Below, piece after piece: positions 40,901-50,462 of a DNA stretch of 64,000 nt. The position numbers and the translations under genes are program-made. The stretch covers positions 744,001 to 808,000 of the forward strand of contig JAGTXO010000015.1 of NCBI GenBank assembly GCA_019448385.1, in the 5' to 3' direction. The first letter of the stretch is position 1. Every line of letters starts with the position of its first letter. This DNA comes from Diacronema lutheri (taxonomy: Eukaryota > Haptophyta > Pavlovophyceae > Pavlovales > Pavlovaceae). The notes under the pieces are model-generated. The model did not search any database and was not told the origin of the DNA. It was given only the letters and a program-made list of their open reading frames with translations.

Positions 40901-43900
40901 GGCGGCGAGGCGAGCTGGCTGTGCGACAGCGCGGCCGGCACGACGACCGTCGCGGCGTGCGCGTCGCTCCCGCCGCGCATGGGCGATGGGCAGCTGGCCA
41001 TCCGGCGGCACACGCTCGGCACGGGCGCCGGCGCGCCGGCGCACGCCGTCGTCTCGCTCCGCGTCGCGCACGTGAGCCACGCCATCCGCCGCGCGGCGGA
41101 CGACGGCGGCGCGCGCGCCGAGCGGATGGCGCGCGCCGCGCGCGCGTTTTGCGATGTGGCGGCCGCGCTGCGCGTCGACGCGATCCTGGCGGAGGTGCCC
41201 GAGGACCGCCCGACGGGCACGCCCTTCCTTGGCGGGCTGCTCGAGTTTTGGAACAAACGCCACGGGAGCTCGACGGCGCCAGCCACGCTCGCGCTCGGAG
41301 ACGTGCGCGAGGTGGCCAAGCGGACGGCCGACGCAGCGGCCGGCCGAGCGGACGAGGTCCCTGCGGCTGGCCGTCCGCAGGTCGCGGCGCGCGCGTGCGC
41401 TGGCGCGATTGGCGGCGGCGCGGGCGCGGCGGGCGCCTCGGACGCTGCGCCCCGTGCACTGGCGGGCGCGTCGGGTGCGCGCACGGACGGCGGCCCTGCC
41501 GACGCACCGCGCCAGCTGGAGAGCCGCTACGGCGAGGCGAGCAAGCTCGACCTACCCCAAGATTCCACTACGGGCTGCGTCCTCGACGCTCGCGAGGCCC
41601 AGGACCGCGCGCGCGTGCCTGCTGCGCCCGACGGCACAGCGCTGCGCCGCGTGCTCGACGCCGTCGGCGCGGGCGCGCCCGCGCAGCGCAGCCCGCGCTG
41701 GCACGACGAGCGATGGGAGGAGGTCACGGGCAGCAAGGTTGGCGACGTCGTGAACGACAACGCCGGCGTCGCGCACGAGACGCTCACCGACGAGTACGTG
41801 CACCGGCGGCGGCGCGAGGTGCGGACCAAGGCGACGACCGCGGGCATCCTCGGCGAGGCCGTCGCGCTGCGCAAGCTGGCGGCCGCGTACGGCATCACCG
41901 TCGTGTGCAACCTGCCGATGGTGCGTGCGGACCCGCACGACAAGAGCGCGCCGTTCGCCTTCTCGCCGGACGGGCTCGCCATCCTCCCCGAAGACAACGA
42001 GCAGGTCCTCGTCGAGGTGAAGACGCTCACCAAGGCGGACGCCAAGGCGCACGAGGACGGGCCGCCGCAGCCGCACCGCGATCAGCTGCAGCTCGGCATG
42101 CACGTCCTCGGCGTGCGCAAAGCGCTCTACGTGCAGTACCTCAGGCACGAGGACCGGATCGTCGTGCACGTCGTGACGCGCGGCGCCGGCTGGCTTGCAT
42201 TCGCGCAGCCGAGGGTGCAGGCCTTCTGGGCGCGCGTCGTCGAGCGGCGCGCGCGGCTCGAGCGCGCGCGCGCCGACCACCCGGCTGCGAGCCGGCGGCA
42301 CCGGCGGCAGCAGACGCCGGCCGGGCCGCCGCTCGTGCTCGCGCTGGACGGGCGCATCCCCGCCGCGCGCGCCGCCGCGCTGCACGCCGTCGCGCACGGC
42401 ACCGCGAGCGCGGCGGCGGTGGCGGCGACGGCGGCGACGGGCGACGCGACGGCGTTGCAAGACGCGATCGCGGCGCTGCGCGCGCCCGTCGGCAATGCGG
42501 CGATCGACAGCGCAGCGCGTGCGGAGCGCGCGGCCGTCGAGCGGGCGATCGCGTACCTCGGGCAGCCGGCAGGCGACGCCGCCGCCCGCGGCACGGCCGA
42601 GGCGGCCGAGGAGGAGAGGACGGTCGACGCCGACATCTGCGCGTTGCTGCACCAGCTCGGCGCGAGCGTGGCGCACGTGCACGTCGAGGACGCGGATTGC
42701 GTCACGCGTGAGCACTGGGGCGGGGCGGTGCTCGCTGCAGCGGGCGACCCGTCGAGCGCCCCCGCCATTTCGAGCGTCATCGTCGCGCACATCGTGCGCC
42801 TCGCCGGCTTTGGCGTCGAGCTCCCGCAGTCGATTCGCGTCGCCCCCAGCACGGCTGACTGGCACGAGGGCTGGCTCGACGTGCAGTGCGTGCTGCTGCG
42901 CACGCGCCGGCGCGGGCGGCGCGACGACGACTTTGTGGCCGTCGTCAGGCGCGGTGGGCGCTGGTTTGCGTGCGAGCCCGGCCGCGCGCGGCGGCTGCAG
43001 TGGCGGTCGGTCCTGCGCCGCGCGCGCGGCGGCGTCGACGGGACCGGCGAGGAGGCGTTCGCGGTCGTCTACGTGCGGCGCGGCGACGCGGCCGGCGACG
43101 CGGCTGGCGACGCGCAGGCCGAACGGGCGCGCGGCGGGCGCGCGCGCAGGCGCACGCGCGGCGGCACGCGCAAGCGCAAGCGCGGCGCCTCCGCCGGGCT
43201 CGAGGCGGCCGCGCCCGCCGGCGCGCCGGCGGGCGCTGCTCACCGCCCGCCCGCCAGGCGTGCCACGGTCGCCGCGCGCACCACGCGCTCTGTGACCGAC
43301 GCGCGGCACTCGGCGCCTGCCGCCACGGTTGCACCTGTCTTCGACTGGCGCGCCGGCCGCCCGCCCCCTGCCGCCGCCGCCGCCGCCAAGCGCGGCCAGG
43401 CGCTCGAGCCGGGGCAGTTCGCGCGGCCGCGTGGGCGCGCGCCATGGGGCAAGGTCTGGGACAGAGTCTCGGGTGCGTGGGCGGACAAGCCGACTGGTGC
43501 TGCCGTCGCCGCCGCGCCGCCGCCGCTGCCGCCCGCCGCCGCGCCGCCGCCCGCCGCCGCGCCGCCGCCCACCGCCGCGCCGCCGCCCGCCGCCGCGCCG
43601 CCGCCCGCCGTCGCGCCGCCGCCCGCCGCCGCGCCGCCGCCGCCGCCGCCACCGGCGGCGCTCGGCCGCCGGCAGCACGTCGGCGCGGGCGGCAGCGCGG
43701 CGGGCCGGCGGCTCGCGGCCATCGCACGGCGGCAGCGCGGCGTGCGCGCGCCGCCGCCCGCCGCGCGCTTCCTCGCCACGCTGCCGCCACCGCCACGCGA
43801 CGGCCTCGCGCGCACGAGCAAGCAGGCGCGCGCGAGGCGCAACGCGGACGGACGGCCGGCGCACGCGCGCGCGGCCAACGCGCGCGCCTTCTACCGCGGC

Positions 43901-46900
43901 GTGGAGCTCGGCGTGCACGCGACGCGCGCCATCGTCGACGCGCGCCACGCCGACCTGCCGCAGGCCGTCTTCGTGGCGGAGGCGCGGGCGATCGTCGCGC
44001 GCTCCGCCGGCGGCGGCGCGCTGCTCGCGCCGGACGACGTGCGCGACCTGTGCGACGCGCAGACGGACGCCGATCGCGCTGCGATCTGGGCGTCGGTGGG
44101 CGCGCACGAGGCGACGCGCATCTTCGCGCTCGTCACGCGCAACGCGAGCTTGGCGGGCGCGGCGCTGCTCGTGCTGCACACGCCGGCGGGCGCGCCGGCG
44201 CGCGCGCTCGGGCTCGTGGCGACGCGCTCGCGCGCGCCGTCGACGGGCGCGCCGCGCGACGCGCACAGGGCGCTGGTGCAGCGGTTGGACGTGCTGATGG
44301 ACGCGATCGCCGCGGCGCGAGGCGCGTCGCCGCTCGAGCTCGAGCTCGCGCTCGCGCCCGAGCCGCAGAGCGCGTGCAACGCGCGTGCGGCCGCGCTGCT
44401 CTGCCTGCAGGCCGTCGCGGACGCGAGCGGCCGTCCCGCCGCTGAGGACGCGCTGGCCGCGCTCGACGACGCGCGCGGCATCGACCGGCACTGCCACGCC
44501 GTCCGGCAGCAGATCGAGGCGAAGCTCGCGTGGCGGCGCGCCGACGGCGCCGTCGGCGTTGACGGCGCCGACGGCGCGCCCGCGCTCGCGCCTGCCGCCG
44601 CACCGCCGGCGTGCGCGCCGGCGCACGCTGCCGGCGAGGCGGCGGTCGACCAGGCGATCGTCACGCGGGTGCGCGACGCGCTGCGCGCGTGGGCGACGAC
44701 TGGCACCGCGCCCAGCGCGGCGGTGCTCGACGACGCCTGCGCCGCGTACACGGCCCGCGCACGCGCGCGCAAGGACGCGCGCACGGCGCTGGGCCCGACG
44801 CGCGCGGCCGAGCTGCTCGCCGCGGCCGCGCGCGGCGGAGCCGACGGGGCGGATGCCGCGCGCGCGCTGCTCGGCGGCACGCCGCGCCTGCTCGTCGTGC
44901 TCCTCTGCGTGCCCGTCGCCGCGCCGTCCGGCGAGCCGCCGCGCCCGGTCGGGCTGCTCGTCGCCGACCGGCCGACGGACGACTCGCGCCCGGCCGCGCT
45001 CGTGCGCTACGACTTTGCGCCGCTCGACGCGGACGTGGCCGTCGCGGTCGGCGCGCATGCCGTCGCGCTGGCCAGTGCGATCTGGCCGCTGCTCGCGGCC
45101 GAGGGGGAGCCGCGGCCATCGCCCGTCGTGCGCTCGCAGCCGCGCGGCGGCGACGATGGCGCGCGTGCGCTCGCAACGTTCGCGTGCCTCGACGCGCTGA
45201 TGACCGCCAGCGTCGGCGCGCACGGCCTCGCGGGCGGCGCGGGCATGCTGCCCGCGCTGGTCGCGCGAGGCGCCGCGGCCGCCCAGCGCGAGCGGCAGCT
45301 GCGCGCGGCCGCCGAGAGGCTGGGCGGCACGGTCGCTGGGTGGCCGGACACGGGCGCGAGCGCGGCGGGCGCGAGCGTCGACGAGGAGGCGCGCACGTAC
45401 GAGGTCGAGGCGGTCGTCGACGAGCGCCGCAAGGCGGGCAAGAAGGTGACGTTCCAGTTCCGGATCAGGTGGCGGGGCTACGACGAGAGCGCCGACACGT
45501 GGGAGCCTGAGGCCAACGTGAGCAGCGACCTCGTCGCCCAGTTCCGCAAGACGCGCGACGAGCAGAAGCGGCGCGCGGGCGTATCGGGCAGCGGCAGCGG
45601 CGGCGCGGGCGCGGCGTCGGCATTGGCGTCGGCGCCGCTTCGCGCGCACGGCGAGTCGGGCGCCGCGGGCAAGCGCGCCGCGGCGGGTGCCGCCGCGAGC
45701 GCGCGCGACGCCGCGGGCGCGCGCGCGCCGAGCGTTCCCCGCGCGCGCGGCGTCGAGCGCGCGCGCGTGGACGAGCCCGCTGCGCCGAGCGCGCGCGCCG
45801 CCGGCGGCGCGACGGCGCGCACGCGCGGCAGCGTGCTCCCGGGCTTCGTGGTCAAGCGCTCGACGCTCAACGCGGGGCCGCAGGCGGTGACGGCGCAGCC
45901 CGGTGCGCGGAAGGAGCTGCGGCGCATCGCGGCGGCCGTGCACAGGCTCACGACACAGGCGTACCGCGTCATCAACAAGGTGGTGCGCGACGAGGCTGCG
46001 GTGGCGAGCGCGCAGGCCGTCGGCGCGGCGTCGGGCGGCCCGTCGACCAGCGTGCACACGTCGACCACGATGGACAAGGGAACCGTCCGTGCGATCTTCT
46101 CGGCCATCGGCTGGCACAAGGACGAGAGCACGTACGGTGCAGCGCCCCGAGGCAAGCCCGCCGAGCAAGCCGCCGCGCAGACCAAGGCGGCGACGGCGCG
46201 CGCCGTCGGCGAGATGGCCGAGGGCGTCCAGCCCGTCTGCGCGGTGGGCCTCACGGAGATCCTCGAGGCGGAGGCGACGCAGGTGTCCACCGCGTGCCTG
46301 ATGCATCCATCGCGCGTCGTGAACGGGCTGCTCCGCGACGTCGTCCGCGCGGCAGTCGAGCGCGACGAGGCGCTCGTCGCGCTGCCCGAGATGCAGCGAA
46401 ACGCGCGCGTGCGCGAGCTGTGCGAGCGGCTGCTGCGCGGCGACGTGGAGGGCGCGCGCGTCGGCTGCCCCGCCGCGCTCGACCGCCACCTGCCCGACAT
46501 GGTCCTCCACAAGATCGACTACAAGTGCACGCCCACGAAAAGGTGGAACTACGACCGGCACACGACGCGCTACTTCCTCGTGCAGATCCGCACCCTGCAG
46601 CACGTGGCCGAGGGGCAGGCGCTGCTCTGCCGGCTCGCGCACATCCACACGCAGCTGACCGGACGGCCGCCGCGGTACAATGTGGCGCCGCTGCGCACGC
46701 ACAATGTGCGCGCGAGGCGTGGCTGCCGCTGCCGCCGCCGAGGGCCCAAGCGCGCGCGCGCCGCCGCCGTGCGCGCCGCCCCGCGGCCAGGTTGGTCACG
46801 CGCCCGCGCGCTCGCGCGCCGCGCGCTGCGCGCAGGTGCCGCGCAACGTGCGCTTCGCCGCGAGCGCCATCTGGGTGACGCTTTCGGATGACGAGCGCAA

Positions 46901-48560
46901 GGAGCTGCGCGCGCGGCTCAAGGCGCTGGACCTGCGCGACCACGATGGCGAGCCGATCAAGTGGACAGGCACAAACGGCAACACCCCGCCGATGTCGGAC
47001 GTGCGCGTCAGGTACGCGGTCTTTGCGACGCGCTTCGACATCTCCAACCGCGTCTTCGACTACGCCGGGCGCGAGCGGCCGCCGGCCGATCTGCCGTGGC
47101 ACGCGCGGCGCTCGTGGGTTGGCCTCGCGCCGCTGCCGCGCGTGCCGCTCCCGGGCCGGCAGCCCGTCAAGTCGGTGGTGACAGATGGCGTCGCCGTGCA
47201 CGCCGTCGGGACCGTCCTCGTGCCGAAGGCGCAGGCGCCGGCCGGCGGCTCGGGCGTCCTGCACCGCTGGCGCCGGCCGGACGGGCGCATCGCCGTCGCG
47301 CTCGGCTCCGAGCTGCGGCGGGCGATCGACGTCGAGGCGGCGGTCGTCGTCGCGGCCGACCCGAACATGGGCAACATCACCACCTACTCTGCGCACGTCG
47401 GGCGGGCGGCCGTCTGGCGGCAGTTCACGCAGCGCGCGCGCGCGCGCGCCGCGGGCTTTGCGCGCGAGACGGCCAAGACCAACGCGGCGCGGCGGCGCGT
47501 GCGCAAGGACGGGCGCGGCGAGGAGTTCAGCGTGGAGGCGGACGAGGCGCGGCTTGGCGAGGCGCACAGCGCCAAGGTGCTCGGCGAGGGCGAGTTCCAC
47601 GCCTTCCACCGCGAGAGCGCGCGGGTGCGCGAGCGCGCCGCCGAGCACGTGTACGACGCGCCGGCGCGCCGGAAGGAGCGCTGGCGGCGCGACAGCGGCG
47701 GGCGGTCCAACGCGGCGCGCGTCGCCGAGGCGCTCATCGCGGCGCACTGTGTCGACGGCGTGACGCGCGACCGGCTGCTCGTGTGCGTGGGCAAGTGGCT
47801 GCGCGACCACAAGGGCGCGCAGCCCAAGGGCGCGCCGCCCGCCTTCCAGGTGGGGCTGCTGCGCGAGCTGCGGCGGCGCGGCGTCGCGGCCGTCTTCGTG
47901 CCCGAGCCGTACACGTCGATGCACTGCTCGATGCCGCGGCTCGCCAAGGGCGGCAGGCTGCAGCGCTGCGGCGCGGAGCTCGCGCAGAACCCGCGCCTGC
48001 CCGTGGCAAAGGGCGGCACGCGCACGGTGCACGCGCTCGTCATCTGCCCGGCGTGCAACGGCGGCAAGAAGCCCGTGCACCGCGACTACAACGCCGCGCG
48101 CAACATCTTCTACGACGTGCACGACATGGCGGCGCACGCGGCCGGGCGCGACACCACGTCGACGCCTGAGCGCTTTGCCCTCGTGCTCGCCTGGTGGGCG
48201 CGCGGCGAGGTGTGGGAGCGTGAGGAGCGCATGGTGCACGGCGAGGGCGACGACTGCGACGACGAGTGCGACGGCGACGACGAGGGCGACGACGAGGGCG
48301 ACGACGACGACGACGACGATGGCAGCGGCGACGGCGGCGGCGGCGAGGGCGACGGCGACGGCGACGGCGACGGAGGCGGCGGCGGCGACGACGACGATGA
48401 CGGCGGGGGAGGCGGCGGCGGCGACGGCGGTGGCGACGACGGCGGCGGGCGCGGCGGCGGTGGCGGCGGCGGCTCTCGCGCCCGCACCCCCGCCCGCGGA
48501 GCTGCCAGCGCCAGTGCCGGCGGCGGCAGCGCGCGCGGGCCGAAGCGCGGCCGGCGTTGA
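33161..48560 (+). CDS. Giant multidomain element protein: USP protease - Ulp1-like - YqaJ nuclease - chromodomain - Fanzor
   Basis: Reconstructed as four exons: 33161(?)-34084, 34228-34623, 34712-46705 and 46836-48560, about 5,012 residues. All junctions are phase 0. Introns: GTGCGG...GCGCAG; GTAAAG...GCGCAG (a GTGAGT donor at 34555 is an equally good in-phase alternative); GTGCGC...GCGCAG. Each splice joins halves of a recognisable domain: the USP core across intron 1 and the Fanzor core across intron 3. Domains in order: USP cysteine protease, Pro/Ala/Glu low-complexity linkers, Ulp1-like protease, YqaJ exonuclease, degenerate UCH-like segment, chromodomain, Fanzor RuvC nuclease, acidic Asp/Gly tail and basic end (GPKRGRR). 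The ATG at 33161 is a guess; a 139-bp intron ending at 33389 with an upstream exon is possible. The product resembles a self-contained mobile-element protein acting in the nucleus. No known element with this full architecture comes to mind. Confidence 0.7.
33390..34300 (+). other. USP-type (C19) deubiquitinase domain of the giant protein
   Basis: Cys box GVKNEGNACYVNALAQSL (catalytic Cys codon 33413-33415), QQDAAEFFQMLL, and His box YLLVAAVVHLGEESTSGHLV (catalytic His 34028-34030) with W-F-L-C-D-D-D-N supplying the acidic residue. After the 143-bp intron 34085-34227, MHNLSQSDALAWASGASMLF-Y-S-R gives the usual end of the fold. The catalytic triad is intact. It is compact (about 255 residues) with no obvious zinc finger, so it is a minimal USP. 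Confidence 0.8.
34832..34894 (+). repeat. 9-bp tandem repeat encoding (EQR)n
   Basis: GAGCAGCGC repeated six times plus one variant copy, in frame in exon 3 of the giant gene. Confidence 0.9.
36950..37610 (+). other. Ulp1/C48-like cysteine protease domain of the giant protein
   Basis: SGHFTALRLV (His 37325-37327), YDAVLVDTL (Asp 37394-37396) and DNAAQRGATCGLAVVGALN (Gln 37517, Cys 37532-37534) occur in the H-D-Q-C order and spacing typical of Ulp1/SENP and similar viral or transposon proteases. A SUMO or ubiquitin-like target is inference. Assigned by catalytic pattern only; overall similarity is low. Confidence 0.5.
41680..42190 (+). other. YqaJ / lambda-exonuclease-like nuclease domain of the giant protein
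   Basis: SPRWHDERWEEVTGSKVGD opens the domain. GILGEAVAL (Glu 41855), FSPDGLAIL (Asp 41969) and LVEVKTLTK (Glu 42014 and Lys 42020) form the PD-(D/E)xK core, and HRDQLQLGMHVLGVRKALYV follows with the conserved Gln. All expected catalytic residues are present. The family resects DNA ends 5'-3' and supports strand annealing. It occurs in phages, large DNA viruses and some eukaryotic DNA transposons. Confidence 0.85.
42830..43085 (+). other. Degenerate UCH/USP C-lobe-like segment
   Basis: WLDVQCVLLRTRR, DDDFVAVVRRGGRWFACE and EEAFAVVYVRR imitate the last strands of a USP fold (the region that normally contains the catalytic His), but no His is in place. It may be a ubiquitin-binding pseudoprotease or a chance resemblance. 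Confidence 0.35.
43520..43660 (+). repeat. CCGCC/GCCGCCG imperfect repeat encoding Pro-Ala linker
   Basis: Units of 18 bp encoding PPPAAA are repeated about seven times, between the YqaJ and chromodomain regions. It is probably a flexible linker. Confidence 0.8.
45385..45570 (+). other. Chromodomain of the giant protein
   Basis: YEVEAVVDERRKAGKKVTF (from 45398), FRIRWRGYDESADTWEPEAN and a C-terminal helix DLVAQFRKTRDE match the chromodomain fold, including the aromatic positions Y, W and W of the methyl-lysine cage. Chromodomains occur in chromoviral integrases, where they direct integration to heterochromatin. A similar targeting role is inferred. Confidence 0.82.
45890..48150 (+). other. 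Fanzor (TnpB-like RuvC) nuclease domain of the giant protein
   Basis: The N-lobe (45890-46705) includes MHPSRVVNGLLRDVVRAAVE and RYNVAPLRTHN. A 130-bp intron (46706-46835) joins it to VPRNVRFAASAIWVTLSDDE. RuvC I is VVVAADPNMGNITT (Asp 47358-47360). RuvC II is AAVFVPEPYTSMHCS (Glu 47904-47906). RuvC III is VHRDYNAARNIF (Asp 48084-48086). Four cysteines (in HCS, RCG and CPAC) suit the zinc-ribbon insertion. The D-E-D triad is complete. Known family members are RNA-guided DNA endonucleases encoded by eukaryotic transposons and giant viruses. Guide RNA use here is inferred. Confidence 0.82.
48250..48480 (+). repeat. GAC/GGC low-complexity repeat (acidic tail)
   Basis: Encodes a roughly 75-residue Asp/Gly tail after the Fanzor core. 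Acidic tails often mediate protein contacts; the function here is unknown. Confidence 0.8.
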
Positions 48561-49011
48561 CGCACGGCCGAGCCGCGCAGCGGTCGACGCTTTGCGGGCT
48601 CTGCCCAGGTCGCGCGCGGCTGGCGACGCGTGCCGCGCGCGGCACGACCGTGCACGCCGCCACCCGTGGCCGAGCGCGCCGCACCAGCCGGCCCGCTCCA
48701 ACCGCCGTGCGGATCACGGACGCTCGCTACGGCTCGTCGGCGCGCGTCACCTGCGCCGGCGGCCACGGCGCCGTCTGCTCCGGCCTCGTCGCGAGCAGCC
48801 CGACCGCTGCTCGCCGCCCGCACGCCGCCGCAGCAACGCTGCGCGTCGTGCTCCCCCGCTCGCCAAACGCGAAGAGCTCCCTCACAAGGACGTCCTTCCG
48901 AACGGCCCGCGCTGCACTCGGGGCGCGATCGTGCCCCTGATCGGATTTGGCTTGACCATCTATACGGTGCGCAGGTCTGTCAAGTCGCGCGCGCCGCTTC
49001 ACGGCGCGCGC
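48561..49011. other. Region downstream of the Fanzor exon; candidate element end / guide-RNA region
   Basis: 451 bp without a supported gene. It contains a 16-bp palindrome GTGCCGCGCGCGGCAC (48630-48645) and an 8-bp-stem hairpin at 48791-48814. A 10-bp-stem hairpin, GCGCGCGCCG-CTTCA-CGGCGCGCGC (48987-49011), lies directly against the RABIF stop codon. In known TnpB and Fanzor loci the guide RNA overlaps the 3' end of the nuclease gene and the element's right end, so this is where to look. Assignment is inference. Confidence 0.35.
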
Positions 49012-49563
49012 TCACGGCGCTCCTTGTTCACGTTCTGGTTGCTTTGCGTCCTCGGCCTCGCGCAGCTGCGCCACCATGCTGAGCAGCGCGGGGTCTACGG
49101 CGGCCGACGGTGCGCCCTCCGGCGGGGCTGATGACACCCGCTCACACGCCACGTAGATGCTCGCCTCGTCGTTCAGGTCGTAGTAGCCAATAGGGCCCAT
49201 GTCGCACTCGCCGCAGATCAGGTACTTGAGGTGGCCGTCCACGGTCTTCGTGAAGCCGACGTTCTCAAAGTCAAACTTGTCCTTCACGCACCAGAAAGCG
49301 CTCAGCGTCTCGCTCGTCTCACTAGCCGAAGCGCCCGCGGAGGCGTGGCGCATGCCAGGAAGGCGAGGCAGCCTGTACTCGTGCGCGACCAGGTGCGCGT
49401 TCGCGGGCCTCAACACGGCCGACGGGCAAAAGCGGCAGTAGAGAACCTCAGGCGTACCTACAGGAACGGCGGGCCGCGCGCAGGCGCGACGGAGCGGGGT
49501 CACGCATGGGCTCAAGGCGCGCGACCATCCTACCATGACCGCACCTTGGCTCGAGGCGTCCAT
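49012..49563 (-). CDS. Mss4/RABIF-like Rab guanine-nucleotide exchange chaperone
   Basis: 154 residues from two exons, 49545-49563 and 49012-49457. An 87-bp intron with GTGCGG donor and TGTAG acceptor splits a G|GT codon and gives MDASSQGTPEVLYCRFC. Two CxxC zinc ligands (CRFC and CGEC) and the family core DFENVGFTKTV, YLICGECDMGPIGYYDL and IYVACERVSS are present. Mss4/DSS4 binds nucleotide-free exocytic Rabs. The usual length is about 120-140 residues; the C-terminus here has an extra charged tail. It is the first housekeeping gene right of the giant element. Its stop codon abuts a 10-bp-stem hairpin, which may be its 3' UTR or the element boundary. Confidence 0.85.
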   Translation of the reverse strand: MDASSQGAVMVGWSRALSPCVTPLRRACARPAVPVGTPEVLYCRFCPSAVLRPANAHLVAHEYRLPRLPGMRHASAGASASETSETLSAFWCVKDKFDFENVGFTKTVDGHLKYLICGECDMGPIGYYDLNDEASIYVACERVSSAPPEGAPSAAVDPALLSMVAQLREAEDAKQPEREQGAP

Positions 49564-49599
49564 CGTTGCAATTCCAAAAAGGGGCAATCTCTTTCGCGC
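49564..49599. promoter_or_regulatory. 36-bp divergent promoter with E2F-like box
   Basis: Lies between the RABIF ATG (minus) and the ATG of a small plus-strand ORF. It includes TTTCGCGC (49592-49599), ending exactly at the plus-strand ATG, and an A-run. Like the UGPase/lumen pair, this is an extremely tight bidirectional arrangement. Confidence 0.4.
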
Positions 49600-49830
49600 A
49601 TGAGCTCGGCAGCCGCGGCGGCGGGAGCGCAGCAGCAGGCTGGCACGAGCGCGCCCTCGCACGCGAGGGCGCAGCCAAGCGAGACCGCTCTTCGGGCGCA
49701 ATGGCACGCGGAGCTTGCGATCGACCTGGAGGACCGCGCCTCGAAAAAGGGCACGCCGCCGCGGCCGAGCGAGGCAGGCGAGCTGAGCCGCTTGAGGGAT
49801 CAACATCAACCTGCCAACATGAGCACCTGA
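49600..49830 (+). CDS. Small hypothetical protein
   Basis: 76 residues from an ATG that sits 36 bp from the RABIF start on the opposite strand. Hydrophilic and helical in the middle (SETALRAQWHAELAIDLEDR, then AGELSRLRDQH), with no signal peptide and no recognised family. It may be only the first exon of a longer gene. An 18-bp hairpin begins three bases after its stop. The case for it rests on the shared promoter and start context, so confidence is low. Confidence 0.35.
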   Translation: MSSAAAAAGAQQQAGTSAPSHARAQPSETALRAQWHAELAIDLEDRASKKGTPPRPSEAGELSRLRDQHQPANMST

Positions 49831-49832
49831 AG

Positions 49833-49886
49833 GCGCGCAGGCGCCATTTGCCGGGCGCGCTTCCGCAACAAATGGCGCCTGCGCGC
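49833..49886 (+). other. 18-bp perfect stem-loop
   Basis: GCGCGCAGGCGCCATTTG (49833-49850) and its exact reverse complement (49869-49886) flank an 18-nt loop, directly after the stop of the small ORF. It is a candidate 3' UTR structure or a small fold-back repeat. Confidence 0.7.
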
Positions 49887-50229
49887 GAGCGTGCATGCTC
49901 TGCCTTCGCTCGCAACTCGTGTGCGCGTGCACCACACTGCACAAAATATAATTCTGCGGCCTCGGCATCACGAGCTGCGTGCCAATGAGCAAGGCGGCCG
50001 AGGTGGGCGCGCCGGCAGGGCAGAGGCGAGCAACGTGGTGGGCAAGGAGCGTCGCAAGCGGCGCCTGATGTTTACCGGCGATCGGCGCCAAAGCTCGCGA
50101 CGCTCGCAACGGCGCCCAACGCTCCTTGCCATCCACAGCGCCCTGGCAGCTCACGTCTGCCAAGAAAGCCGGGCTGCCGACCGACGTGGTCGATGGGGGT
50201 GTGCAGGGCCTAGGCCAGTATGTAGTCAA

Positions 50230-50240
50230 GGGGGGGGGGG

Positions 50241-50271
<31 letters not shown>
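50230..50271 (+). repeat. Long G homopolymer (G13-A-G28)
   Basis: A 42-bp nearly pure G tract upstream of the E2 gene. No gene was seen in the surrounding 49887-50462 stretch, which presumably holds the E2 promoter. Confidence 0.9.
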
Positions 50272-50462
50272 ATGGTCCCCTTCCCTCAACCCCCCCGCGC
50301 TGCGGCGCTGCCGGGTTCGCATGCGCCCATTGCAGACTCACAGTGAGAGGGCTCCTCACTGTGAAGGGCGTTGGTCTTGGAGGGCGCAGGACACCCGCCG
50401 CTTCAGCCCTCGAGGAGCGCGGGCTTCACACTGCACAAGACGCAGGGCGGAGCGTCGGCGCG

